From contig OAPG01000010.1 in the NCBI GenBank assembly GCA_900208305.1, forward strand, positions 677,871 to 741,870: 64,000 bases of DNA. Direction: 5' to 3'. The stretch is from Melanopsichium pennsylvanicum (lineage: Eukaryota > Basidiomycota > Ustilaginomycetes > Ustilaginales). A model generated the notes under the pieces. It made no database searches. It was not told the origin of the DNA and saw only the letters and a list, made by a program, of their open reading frames with translations. Shown in pieces: positions 1 through 8,731 of this stretch; position 1 is the stretch's first letter, and every line of letters starts with the position of its first letter. The translations under genes and the position numbers were made by a program.

Positions 1-865
1 TCACCAGACGGATGAGGCACATTCGTTGGACTCGGTCTGTCTGCGTGCTTTCGTTTGCAACTCCTGGCGAGCTGCATCCATGTCCTCGGCTCACCCATCT
101 TGTCGATATTTCTCCGACCATATGGCATCTATCATTGGCTCGATTTGTGCGAGAAAACAGTTGAGCTACACATCTACTCTCTTGGTGTCTGTCTCCTAAC
201 CAAGATCTTGGCGTTTCTTATGGTGCGCCCTCCTCCGCAACCCAACGCAGTCCTTGCGGGCTTCGGTGTCGTGTCAGTTGATGCCATCGAGTTCGTCACA
301 GCAAAGACAGCCTACGGAAACTCTGTCAAAAAGGCTCAGCCTTCCATCTCAAGAGGTGCCTATCAAAAATATACTTAAGATGGCCACCTCGTTGTCCCCC
401 CTTTCCCTCTTACCTTTCTTTCTTTCCCCACCTTCGTCTCAGTATCTTTGCTTTCCCTTGCCTTTGCGTTCGCTTCTCCAGCTCCTCTTTCCCTCGTTCT
501 CTCATCCCAAATCTCTCACTATCTTTTCTACCTGTGAACCCTGGCGGTCACATACTCCCCTTCCCAAATCAGCAGACAGACAAACACCTTCCCCCTTCCC
601 CTTTCTCAACTTTACACTTTCTTTTCCGTCTCTCTGCACTCTCTGACAAGTTTTCAGCGTCTCCGACCTAGCCCTTCGTTTTCCAGCTACAGTTTTCTGC
701 GGAAGACTCAGCCCGTCTCAACAAGTACCACAACAAGCTTCGTTCTATTCTAGCTAGCCTAGTCAGTTCAAGTTTTCCCCTTAGACATCTATCAGCGCCG
801 ACAATTGACACCTACAGTCTACACAACTTTTGACCTCACAGCATCACTTCGTCAATTCGACAGCC
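1..865. other. Upstream region of the first gene, no gene supported
   Basis: No open frame here shows a recognisable protein, a plausible start and fungal codon bias together. The stretch from about 395 to 655 is strongly pyrimidine-rich on the + strand, as often seen in promoters and 5' leaders of well-expressed fungal genes. I read it as promoter and leader of the secreted-protein gene that starts at 866. The left edge may include the tail of a neighbour outside the window. Confidence 0.5.
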
Positions 866-3169
866 ATGCACTTCACTCAAGCACTCACTGTTGTTCTTTC
901 CCTCTCGGCCGCTGCCGTTAGTGCTGCTCCCGCTCCCATCAAGAGAGGTTCTGCCGAGGGCGCTTCCAAGCTTATGCTTCGTTCGGTTCACGAGAATCAA
1001 ATCGCAGCTCGTAGCGTCGGTATCAACGATGCGGTCAGTGCGAAGCCTCTTCAGGCTCGGGGCCTCGACTCGGTCACCCACCTTCGCAGAGCCATCGATC
1101 TACGATTTGGTGACCTCGACCCTAAGGCACGAGACCTTGCTATGGTTACGGAACTTCACCGACGAGGCCTCCTCGACCAGCTCGTGGCTGCTCTTCGCGA
1201 TCTTATCATCACCCTTCTCGGCCAGGGAGGTGGTATGACTCGTCGTCAGACCAACAATGCTCAGCTTGAAGAGGCGGTTCACCAAGTCACCTGCATCCTT
1301 GATGCGCTTTTTGGAAACACCGACGCCAGCTGTTCGGATGTGCTCGGTGGTGGTAACAACTCCACTGCCAATGCCACTAGCACTAGTTCCAATAAGACCA
1401 TGAGCCCTTTGGAGAAGAAGCTCTCCATGCTCGGTGCCGAGCTCAAGAATGGTACCAGTATTACCCAGGTTGTTGATGGTCTTATGGCTCACAATGCTAC
1501 CGCAGCGGCTGCGGGTGGTAAGAAGAAGGACAAGAAGGGCGACAAGGGCAAAAACTCTTCTGCCAAGAATGCCACTTCTACCGCCGAGACAACTCCTCAG
1601 GCAGCCACCTCCAGCAATGCTACCCCTCTCGGCGCCACAGCTCAGAACGAGAAGCGATCCTTCGAGATCCTCGAGGCACGCCAGAACTCTGGTGTCGAGG
1701 GACTCCTTGTCGCGCTCCGTGACGTTGTTGACACCATCCTCAACACCCTCCTTCCTATGGCTTCTCGTGGAGAGAGCGAATCTTCTGCTTCTTCCACCTC
1801 CTCGGCCCGATGGCCACCTCAGGACTGCCCACCCCCTACCCCCAATGATGGCATGTACCGCCCTGGCTGCCCAGGCTACGGTCGACGTGACCTGGCCGTC
1901 CGTCGATCCATGCAGGCCCTTGGCGAACGAGATGCCAACATCCTTCAAACCATGATGCCCATCATCGAGATGCTGCTTCAGCAACTCCCTTCGCTCATAT
2001 CCTCCATGGGTTCCTCCCCTTCTTCCACAGCTAACGCAGCTGCTGCTACTGCCACTTCGGCCACTGGCACAGCCGCCAAAGCCGCCTCGCCTACGGCCAT
2101 GGTAGACGATGCGTTTTCGCAGATCATGTCTGCTCTCGGCTACAACGATTCCGCAGCTCAACCCTCTTCTGGAACGGAAAGCAAGACCACTTCCGCGGCT
2201 TCAAAGGCTCAAGCTACTGGTGCTGCTGCCGCTACTGCTGTGTCAGATGGTGCAAATGGTGCTAGCTCTGCCGCGAGAAGTGCAGCTAATCTCAGCCAAA
2301 ATTTTAACGCGCGAGACTTTCTCAATGGAGACGGTATGAACCTGGGTGAGCGCCAGGTCTCCAGCACGGATGACGTTACCGACGATACCGACGGTGCCGA
2401 CGATATCGGTAGCGACAATTGTGATGCCAGTGGCAACTCTGGTGGGATCAATGTGAGCTTACTCAACAACCTCCTCAACGGTCTGCTCAGCGGTTTGACG
2501 CGCAGGAGCGCCGACGAAGTTCCGCTTGAATTCTTCAAGAGGCAGACCACTACCAGCGGTACCAACGGTACTATCGGCAGTGACAATTGCAGCGCAAGCA
2601 ACAACTCGGGTGGTGTCAACCTGAGTCTTCTTGACAATCTGTTGAATGGATTACTATCAGGGTTGGGTCGAAGGGATGTAGGTGAGGACAGTGGGATGGT
2701 TTCGGTTCAAGCATTGCAGCGCGATGTTTCGGAATCTTCTCGCTCGTCGTCTCTGCTTCAGGAACGTGCCGATTTCGCACCTGTCTGGGACGAGATCAAG
2801 AAGATCGGTAACCAACACTTCCATGTTGCTCGCGACCTTAGCACCGATGCTCAAGCTTCCACCAAGCGCGCTGCAGGTGACACTGATGCCCCCAACTTTA
2901 CGCCTGTCTGGGAAGCTTTCCGAAACCTCGTTGACAGTGGATACGAACAGGCTGCTACTGCTACCAACTCTGCTCAACGCCGCGATGAATCTGCCCCTCT
3001 CAAGTTGGACTACAAGCCACTCATGAAGGCAGGCATCAAGTTCGGCAAGCAGGTGTTCAAATCCTTCACCACCCACCACAACAAGCGTTCGACTGATTAC
3101 AAACCTTTCCTCGACGCTGCCAGCAACTTCGCCTCTACGGCTATAAAGGAGATGTTCAAGTCGTCCTAA
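866..3169 (+). CDS. Secreted repetitive protein with many Kex2-type sites
   Basis: The frame is open further upstream, but the first ATG is at 866, giving 767 residues. It begins with a clear signal peptide (MHFTQALTVVLSLSAAAVSA) followed by APAPIKR. Dibasic KR/RR sites recur throughout (after residues such as IK, NE, FF, ST and HN), fitting Golgi Kex2 processing into several peptides. Internal repeats are visible. A segment starting GSDNC with NNLLNGLLSGL occurs twice in the middle. Hydrophobic helices of the form LVALRD recur. The last quarter has four short modules that open FAPVW, FTPVW, YKPLM and YKPFL. Ser/Thr/Ala-rich linkers and N-glycosylation sequons are frequent. No catalytic domain is recognisable. 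It could be a structural cell-wall or surface protein or a precursor of small secreted peptides. Secretion is well supported; function is unknown. Confidence 0.85.
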   Translation: MHFTQALTVVLSLSAAAVSAAPAPIKRGSAEGASKLMLRSVHENQIAARSVGINDAVSAKPLQARGLDSVTHLRRAIDLRFGDLDPKARDLAMVTELHRRGLLDQLVAALRDLIITLLGQGGGMTRRQTNNAQLEEAVHQVTCILDALFGNTDASCSDVLGGGNNSTANATSTSSNKTMSPLEKKLSMLGAELKNGTSITQVVDGLMAHNATAAAAGGKKKDKKGDKGKNSSAKNATSTAETTPQAATSSNATPLGATAQNEKRSFEILEARQNSGVEGLLVALRDVVDTILNTLLPMASRGESESSASSTSSARWPPQDCPPPTPNDGMYRPGCPGYGRRDLAVRRSMQALGERDANILQTMMPIIEMLLQQLPSLISSMGSSPSSTANAAAATATSATGTAAKAASPTAMVDDAFSQIMSALGYNDSAAQPSSGTESKTTSAASKAQATGAAAATAVSDGANGASSAARSAANLSQNFNARDFLNGDGMNLGERQVSSTDDVTDDTDGADDIGSDNCDASGNSGGINVSLLNNLLNGLLSGLTRRSADEVPLEFFKRQTTTSGTNGTIGSDNCSASNNSGGVNLSLLDNLLNGLLSGLGRRDVGEDSGMVSVQALQRDVSESSRSSSLLQERADFAPVWDEIKKIGNQHFHVARDLSTDAQASTKRAAGDTDAPNFTPVWEAFRNLVDSGYEQAATATNSAQRRDESAPLKLDYKPLMKAGIKFGKQVFKSFTTHHNKRSTDYKPFLDAASNFASTAIKEMFKSS

Positions 3170-4888
3170 AGGTGAATTCCAACTCAAGAGCATGGACAAA
3201 ATAGGGCAAATAGACGGATATCTGGAGAATGATTGGTGCATGACCGGTAGACTCCCCTTCTCCCCCAAACCCCCTCGGACAGATCATGTCAGGATTTTTA
3301 CTTCTTCTTTTTTTTGGTTGGATAGAGAACATCGCAGACCTTCCGGAAAGGGTTTTCGAGCGATGCGAACACATTAATGCAAAAGCAAGGGCATTCGAAG
3401 GCAAACAAATTTGATGACTGAGTGTGCGTATGTGGTGTGTGACGGTGAGGAAGAGAGAGAGAGAAAGAGTCATTCAACAATGTATCGATGGCACAATGAT
3501 ATGAAACAAGCAGGCGTTGCTCACCGGTCGGCTCACTTCCGAAGTCTTGTTTTTGCAGGCAGACTTTTTAATGATATCCCACTGTATTGTGCATGTTTGA
3601 CGCAGTTTGCATGTGCATATCTACTGTGATAAAGAGACTCTTCACACGGAGAACGTTCCGACGTAAGAGTGAATCCAAGGCAAGGTTTATATATGTGATG
3701 GGGATAGAAATGGACGGAAAGGGTGTGTGCATGCAAACACTCGGCAAGGATTCGGGATGTGAATAGGAGCGGCAAACGAGAGGATGAGGGTTTCGGAAAG
3801 CCCCCCCCCCTAGTCATGTGCAAGCGAGCAAGACTATCTCTGAGCCATGATCTGAGGAGCCGATTGAAGAAGAAAAGGGGGAAAGCACTTTTTTTTTGAC
3901 GCAGAAGCGGAGCTTGAATCAGTGTCAAGAAGAACAGCGTGCATACAAACCCTGCACAAAAGCAGCAACATGGTCCAAAGGTCGGGGAGGCGTTCGAGCC
4001 TTGACTTTCTTCGGATGTGATATGTGTCTGAGCCAATTTCTTTCAGCGTCTTGTTCCTGACCAAACCAGAACGACGCCTCACCCCATAAGTTTCGCCTGA
4101 CCGGTAGAATGTGTCGTTCACGTTCAGCCTGACTCTCATGCACAATCCTCTGTATGGTTGCGCTTAGCCGACACTCGAATTCCATACCAACTTGCTATGC
4201 TTCCTTCTGGTATTTTTTCCCCTCTTTTCTTTCCCTTTTTCCCTTTTGCGCCTCTTCTCGGCTGCAAGAATCTGTTAGCCGAAGATGTTGTCTTGGGTGG
4301 TGTTGGAGCGTGGGAGCCGCATTATTCCTGATAAGGTGGCTCTCGTCTGCTCAACGTCATACAATCACGCACCTTACAGGATGCGATTTTCTTCTCAAAG
4401 GGGCCGACATGGTAGATGCCTCCTTTCTCTCTCTTTTTATCTTTCTCTGTCTCTTCCTCTGTCTCTTCCTCTCTCCCTTTTCCCTCTCTATTCAGCTGAC
4501 AGTCATCACTTGGCGGAAACTCGAAACCTATTCGAACTTGCAAGGCAAGCAGGGAATTGCACTCTACCCGTCGCTCTTCGATACACATCGATTTCCTCTT
4601 CTGACTCAGATACACGCTTGTCACGCTCCCTCTTTGCCATCATAAAATCCTATTTGTTCGACGGATGATGGGCTGATTCCTCGGACTCGAAGCAGGCACT
4701 TCCGACAAATCCTACCATATCCATCTCAAATTACATCACAGAGTCCACATAAATCCATCGGGTTGGTACACTCGAGCTGCTCACGGATTTCGACCCACAC
4801 ACACATGGGATAGGACGACCGAGGCTCGCAGAACAGCCGATACGGAACACACGTCCCAACAGTCCCATACACAGCCATAATTGTCAAT
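3170..4888. other. Intergenic region between secreted protein and GTPase
   Basis: I see no supportable gene. Short frames on both strands are low-complexity or lack homology. A strong CT tract at about 4425–4495 lies some 400 bases before the GTPase start and is likely part of its promoter or leader. A run of nine C residues is present near 3802. Confidence 0.5.
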
Positions 4889-5560
4889 ATGAAAGAAGCC
4901 AAGGTCGTCATCATGGGTGGGGGTGGAGTAGGTAAATCAGCCCTCACCGTCCAATTCGTACGCAACGTCTTTGTTTCGACCTATGATCCTACCATCGAGG
5001 ACACCTACCGAAAACTCCTTGTCATCGATGGTCAACAATGCATGGTCGAAATCCTTGACACCGCCGGTACCGAACAATTCCTTGCGCTCAAAGAACTCTA
5101 TATCAAATCGGGTCAAGGTTTCATCCTCGTCTTTTCGCTCACATCCCTCGCCTCAGTCAACGAACTAGGTTCGTTAAGAGAAGCGATTGTGAGGATCAAA
5201 GATGCTACAGGGATACCTTTGGTGTTGGTGGGGAACAAGAGCGATCTGAGGGCGGATCGACAGGTGCCGAGGGAAGTAGGCACGAGTTTGAGTAAAGCTT
5301 GGGGAAATGTGCCTTATTATGAGGCGAGTGCGAGGAAGAGGGTGAATGTGGATGAGGTGTTTGCAGATGTGGTGAGGCAGATAAGGGCAGTGGATGCGAT
5401 GAATAACAGTGGAAGACCGCATACAGCGAGTCTGGGGGGAAGACATGGTTCCATGTCCAATGGAGCAAGCTCAGGGTTTGGTCCGAAAGAGGGGAAAGGA
5501 GCAGGAAGCAGCTTTGGCACTTCGAAATCAAAGGATCGCAAAAAGTGCATAATAATGTGA
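4889..5560 (+). CDS. RSR1: Rap/Rsr1-type Ras-family small GTPase
   Basis: The protein has 223 residues and no intron. The P-loop is GGGGVGKS (10–17), with G12 preserved. The effector loop is YDPTIEDTYRK. Switch II reads DTAGTEQF, carrying Thr at the position equal to Ras Gln61, which is a hallmark of Rap1-type proteins rather than Ras. The guanine-specificity motifs are NKSD and EASA. The tail is basic (KSKDRKK) and ends in the CaaX box CIIM, so it should be prenylated and membrane-bound. Rap/Rsr1 proteins in fungi act in choosing sites of polarised growth through a Cdc24/Cdc42 module. The Gly/Ser-rich linker before the CaaX box is longer than in Ras. The family call is firm; orthology to yeast RSR1 is inferred from the Rap features. 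Confidence 0.9.
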   Translation: MKEAKVVIMGGGGVGKSALTVQFVRNVFVSTYDPTIEDTYRKLLVIDGQQCMVEILDTAGTEQFLALKELYIKSGQGFILVFSLTSLASVNELGSLREAIVRIKDATGIPLVLVGNKSDLRADRQVPREVGTSLSKAWGNVPYYEASARKRVNVDEVFADVVRQIRAVDAMNNSGRPHTASLGGRHGSMSNGASSGFGPKEGKGAGSSFGTSKSKDRKKCIIM

Positions 5561-6445
5561 ATAAGTGTGCACAGTATGGCGTTGCGGCTGCGCAAGCCTC
5601 AGCGTGCTGCTCAAACCTGGACGATCGACACAGTGAAAGCTATCCTGTCGTGACTAGCGGCATTACAATACTCGACCCTCCAAAAAATGCCTTCGGGACA
5701 CTACAGGATTCTCTCTCACTAGAGGCGCGAGTGACGGCATGCTTTCTGTCTGCCTTGAATGGCACACCTTGACCGCGTGCAAGCCGTGCATACAGGAATG
5801 CTGGTCTTGCAGTGAATAGATACCCGTTTTCTCTATCTTTCTCTCCCTCTTTCGTCACGCTATCTTGTCTCGGAGCGCAATTTGAGCATATATCCAAGCC
5901 TGCGATCGGTCTTTGCACGAGATTTCTCAAACGAGTGGTGTTTTGTGCTTGCTGTGGTCATGCTACGGAAGGATTCTGTTATGGTCAGGAGGTGGATCAG
6001 TTTGAAATCGGGGACGGCCAAACCTCCACACAAGCGCGAGGGTGTATGCATGTTGTTGAATAATTTTACTTGATTTTTGGCAGAAATTTGGAAATCGGGC
6101 TATGAAGAGAGCCAGAGCTTCTTGGCACGCGGCCAGGAGGTGATCGATGAGGGCTTGTGCGGCTTGCGAAAGCTGAGAAATGCACAGACACCATCAAACT
6201 CAATTCCATGTCTCTTTCTTACGCAGCGCCTCTTTGCTCCACAGCACCAACTCCTTCATACTCTACCTCCACTTCTACCACCTCCCTAGCATCTTGCTCG
6301 ACCGCTTCAGCATTCATTTATTCTCGGTACTTGTGCATTTACAGATTCTATCTGCTGTATCGAGTCCCCACAACACAACGCTGCCTTTCGTAGCACCCAT
6401 AACAGGACAGCTTCTTTTTACCACCATATTCGAACGAACGCAGTC
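5561..6445. other. Intergenic region, proteasome gene promoter side
   Basis: No gene is visible. The frames present are short and not codon-biased. The right part, from about 6190, becomes pyrimidine-rich and is probably the leader and promoter of the proteasome gene. I did not find a convincing proteasome-associated control element. Confidence 0.4.
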
Positions 6446-7267
6446 ATGTCGCGAAGGTACGATTCACGAACGACCACCTTTAGCCCTGAAGGTCGATTGT
6501 ACCAAGTCGAATATGCCATGGAAGCCATCTCCCACGCTGGCACTGTGATTGGCATTCTCGCTAAGGATGGCATCGTTCTTGCAGCCGAAAAGAAGGTCAC
6601 ATCCAAACTTTTGGAACAAGACCAATCGTCTGAAAAGATCTTTGCCGTGTCTGACAACGTCATGGCTGGAGTTGCTGGATACACTGCTGACGCCAACTCG
6701 CTCGTCAACTTTGCGCGCAATGTTGCTCAACAATACCTCGCCTCTTATGACGACGACATGCCCGTAGAACAACTCGCTCAACATCTGTGCGATTACAAAC
6801 AAGGCTACACCCAATTCGGAGGTCTTCGTCCCTTTGGCGTTTCTATTCTTTATGCAGGGTATGATGACCATCATCACTTCCAGCTTTACCACAGCGATCC
6901 AAGTGGAAACTACTCTGGTTGGAAAGCCACCTGTATCGGAAACAACAATGGTACAGCAACCAGTTTGTTGAAGCAAGATTACAAGGATGACATTGGAATC
7001 CAAGACGCCATGGGGATGGCTGTTAAGATCCTGAGCAAGACGATGGATTCGACAAGTTTAGATAGTGACAAGTTGGAATTTGCAACATTGACGTTGAACG
7101 AAAAGAGTGGTAAGCCTCAGACGAATGTTTTCAAGCCAAACGATATCGACAGATTGTTGCAGAAACATGGATTGGCAAAGCCAAAGGATGCAGAGGAGGC
7201 GGCAGCACAGACTACAGGCGCATCGACAACGACAGAATCGTCTTCGGCAATGGCGTTGGATTCCTAA
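6446..7267 (+). CDS. PRE9: 20S proteasome subunit alpha type (alpha-3, Pre9/PSMA4)
   Basis: The intronless gene encodes 273 residues. It opens with the alpha-subunit signature MSRRYDSRTTTFSPEGRLYQ, nearly identical to the start of PSMA4/Pre9. Typical later motifs are YTQFGGLRPFGVS, SDPSGNYSGWKATCIGNN and LLKQDYK. The alpha-subunits form the outer rings and gate of the 20S core, and this one has no catalytic threonine, as expected. The C-terminal tail beyond about residue 245 is Ala/Thr/Ser-rich and longer than in the human protein. The start is set by the conserved N-terminus. Confidence 0.97.
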   Translation: MSRRYDSRTTTFSPEGRLYQVEYAMEAISHAGTVIGILAKDGIVLAAEKKVTSKLLEQDQSSEKIFAVSDNVMAGVAGYTADANSLVNFARNVAQQYLASYDDDMPVEQLAQHLCDYKQGYTQFGGLRPFGVSILYAGYDDHHHFQLYHSDPSGNYSGWKATCIGNNNGTATSLLKQDYKDDIGIQDAMGMAVKILSKTMDSTSLDSDKLEFATLTLNEKSGKPQTNVFKPNDIDRLLQKHGLAKPKDAEEAAAQTTGASTTTESSSAMALDS

Positions 7268-7716
7268 ACTTTGACGGAACGGAAAGGTTTCAGTAAACAG
7301 AGTGCATCAGAAATGAATGAATTCCGTAGATGTCGTTGTACCGCTGATCCAGCATGAGGTTGTCATGTGTATGTGAAAATTTAAGATGTGAGAAAAGCTG
7401 AGAGAAACGCTCTTGGTTTTGCGATACATGTGGTGGCTTGGTGAGCGAGGCGGATCTTTCCCACGAGCTCTTGTGCAGCTTGAAAGCAGTTGACTCTGTC
7501 AGAGTGCAGAATGTCAACAGACATGACACAAACGATTGTCACGCCATGCATGCATCGCCAGTCAAGAATGAAACTCAAAAAACCTTTGTCACTCAATGAA
7601 AATTGGCTAAACGTGTACCGTACAGCATCAAAAGACTTCAAAGGTAAGGGCCGAGTTTTGGAATACATAAGAGAACGAAAGAAGGAGAGAGAGGGAGAAG
7701 GAAGAAGGCAATCAGA
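7268..7716. other. Convergent intergenic region
   Basis: This gap separates the 3' ends of the proteasome gene and the minus-strand mitochondrial-protein gene. It holds only short non-biased frames. I take it as the two 3' untranslated regions. Confidence 0.5.
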
Positions 7717-8391
7717 TTAATTTTTGCCGTTACCATCTTTTCCATCTCCATTGCCGCCTTGTTTGAAGAGGTCCTTTTGAGAGTTCATGATGGCCTGCAG
7801 TCTTTCAGGCGAAACGTCGACTCCAGCGTTTTTGAGCTCTTCCAGAACTGTGCACAGTGGGACACATCATGAAACGCGGATAATGAGAAGGAAGAAAAAG
7901 GAGGAGGAGGAGGGGCCAAGGGAATTAAGCGAGGTCAGTATTGTTATGATTTGCAACTCGATCTGGGTTTCACCCGCTTTCTAATGAGATTGGACTCGGG
8001 GGAGAGACATAGAAGCAGATCTGAATACAGGTTGGAAGAGGCTGGGAAGAGAATCAAGGAAAAGTGATAGAAAGAAAGACTGTGCCTGTTTTGAGAACGT
8101 ACCTTTGGTAGTGGCATCCCTAACCTCTTGGTTTCGGGCCAATTTGACCATTTGCCACATGCTCGGTTTCTCACCGGTATGTAAATCTACACCGTTCTGC
8201 TTCATCACTTCGATGAGATTTGTAATGGACGACAGGGCGGATGGTGAGTGGGCCAATTTTTCGAATCCAGGAGGGAGTTGGGGGAAGCCGTTTGGTGTTG
8301 GGGACGAGGCATAGGTGCGGGTTGAGGTTGAGATAGCTGCTGATCGCAGAGCAGGGGCAAATGCGCGGGTTGAAAGACGTCGGAGAAACAT
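7717..8391 (-). CDS. Small uncharacterised mitochondrial protein (two exons)
   Basis: Exon 1 is 8103–8391 and exon 2 is 7717–7847. The intron (7848–8102) has the donor GTACGT and acceptor CAG. Joining restores phase and gives 139 residues ending in GNGDGKDGNGKN. The start at 8391 (MFLRRLSTRAFAPALRS) is chosen because it makes a typical arginine-rich, acid-free mitochondrial presequence; upstream codons in the same frame look like leader. The mature part contains a predicted helical stretch (SSITNLIEVMKQNGVDLH, MWQMVKLARNQEVRDATTK) continuing across the splice into VLEELKNAGVDVSPERLQ. I do not recognise the family. It shares a 340-base promoter region with the divergent mitochondrial MetRS gene. 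Gene structure is well supported; function is unknown. Confidence 0.8.
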
Positions 8392-8731
8392 GATGGAACA
8401 GAGGAGATTGTTAGAATGGATGATTGAATACCAAGAAGAGGAATGGTGTTTCACAATTGTAAAAGATATGTGCAAGGTTTCAATCACGAATGAATATATA
8501 TGTGCTTTGCTGTTGGAGGGACGAAGCCTCCACCTTCATAGCTTGGCAAACAAACAAAGCAACATCCGACTTCCGAGAAAGCACACCAAGTTTTTGACGT
8601 TTTGAGTTGGACCCTTGAAGACATGCTTACCAGATCTTCCTCCGTTACTTTTACCCCTTCCGTCCTCCTATCCTTTTCAGTCACAAACATTCTCCTGACA
8701 AACTGCTACATAGTGCAATGAAATAGCGAAT
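8392..8731. promoter_or_regulatory. Bidirectional promoter region between two mitochondrial genes
   Basis: The 340 bases separate the divergent start codons of the small mitochondrial protein and mitochondrial MetRS, so both promoters must lie here or overlap the genes. No specific site was identified. Shared control of two nuclear genes for mitochondrial proteins is plausible but inferred from position alone. Confidence 0.5.

Noticed and set aside
830..865. N-terminal extension of the secreted protein from a TTG codon
   Set aside because: There is no ATG, and the next ATG at 866 begins a perfect signal peptide.
1100..2161. 353-codon frame antisense to the secreted-protein gene
   Set aside because: It is a shadow of the repetitive, codon-biased sense gene, with no homology.
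3802..3810. C homopolymer as a possible assembly problem
   Set aside because: It lies outside genes and is short enough to be genuine.
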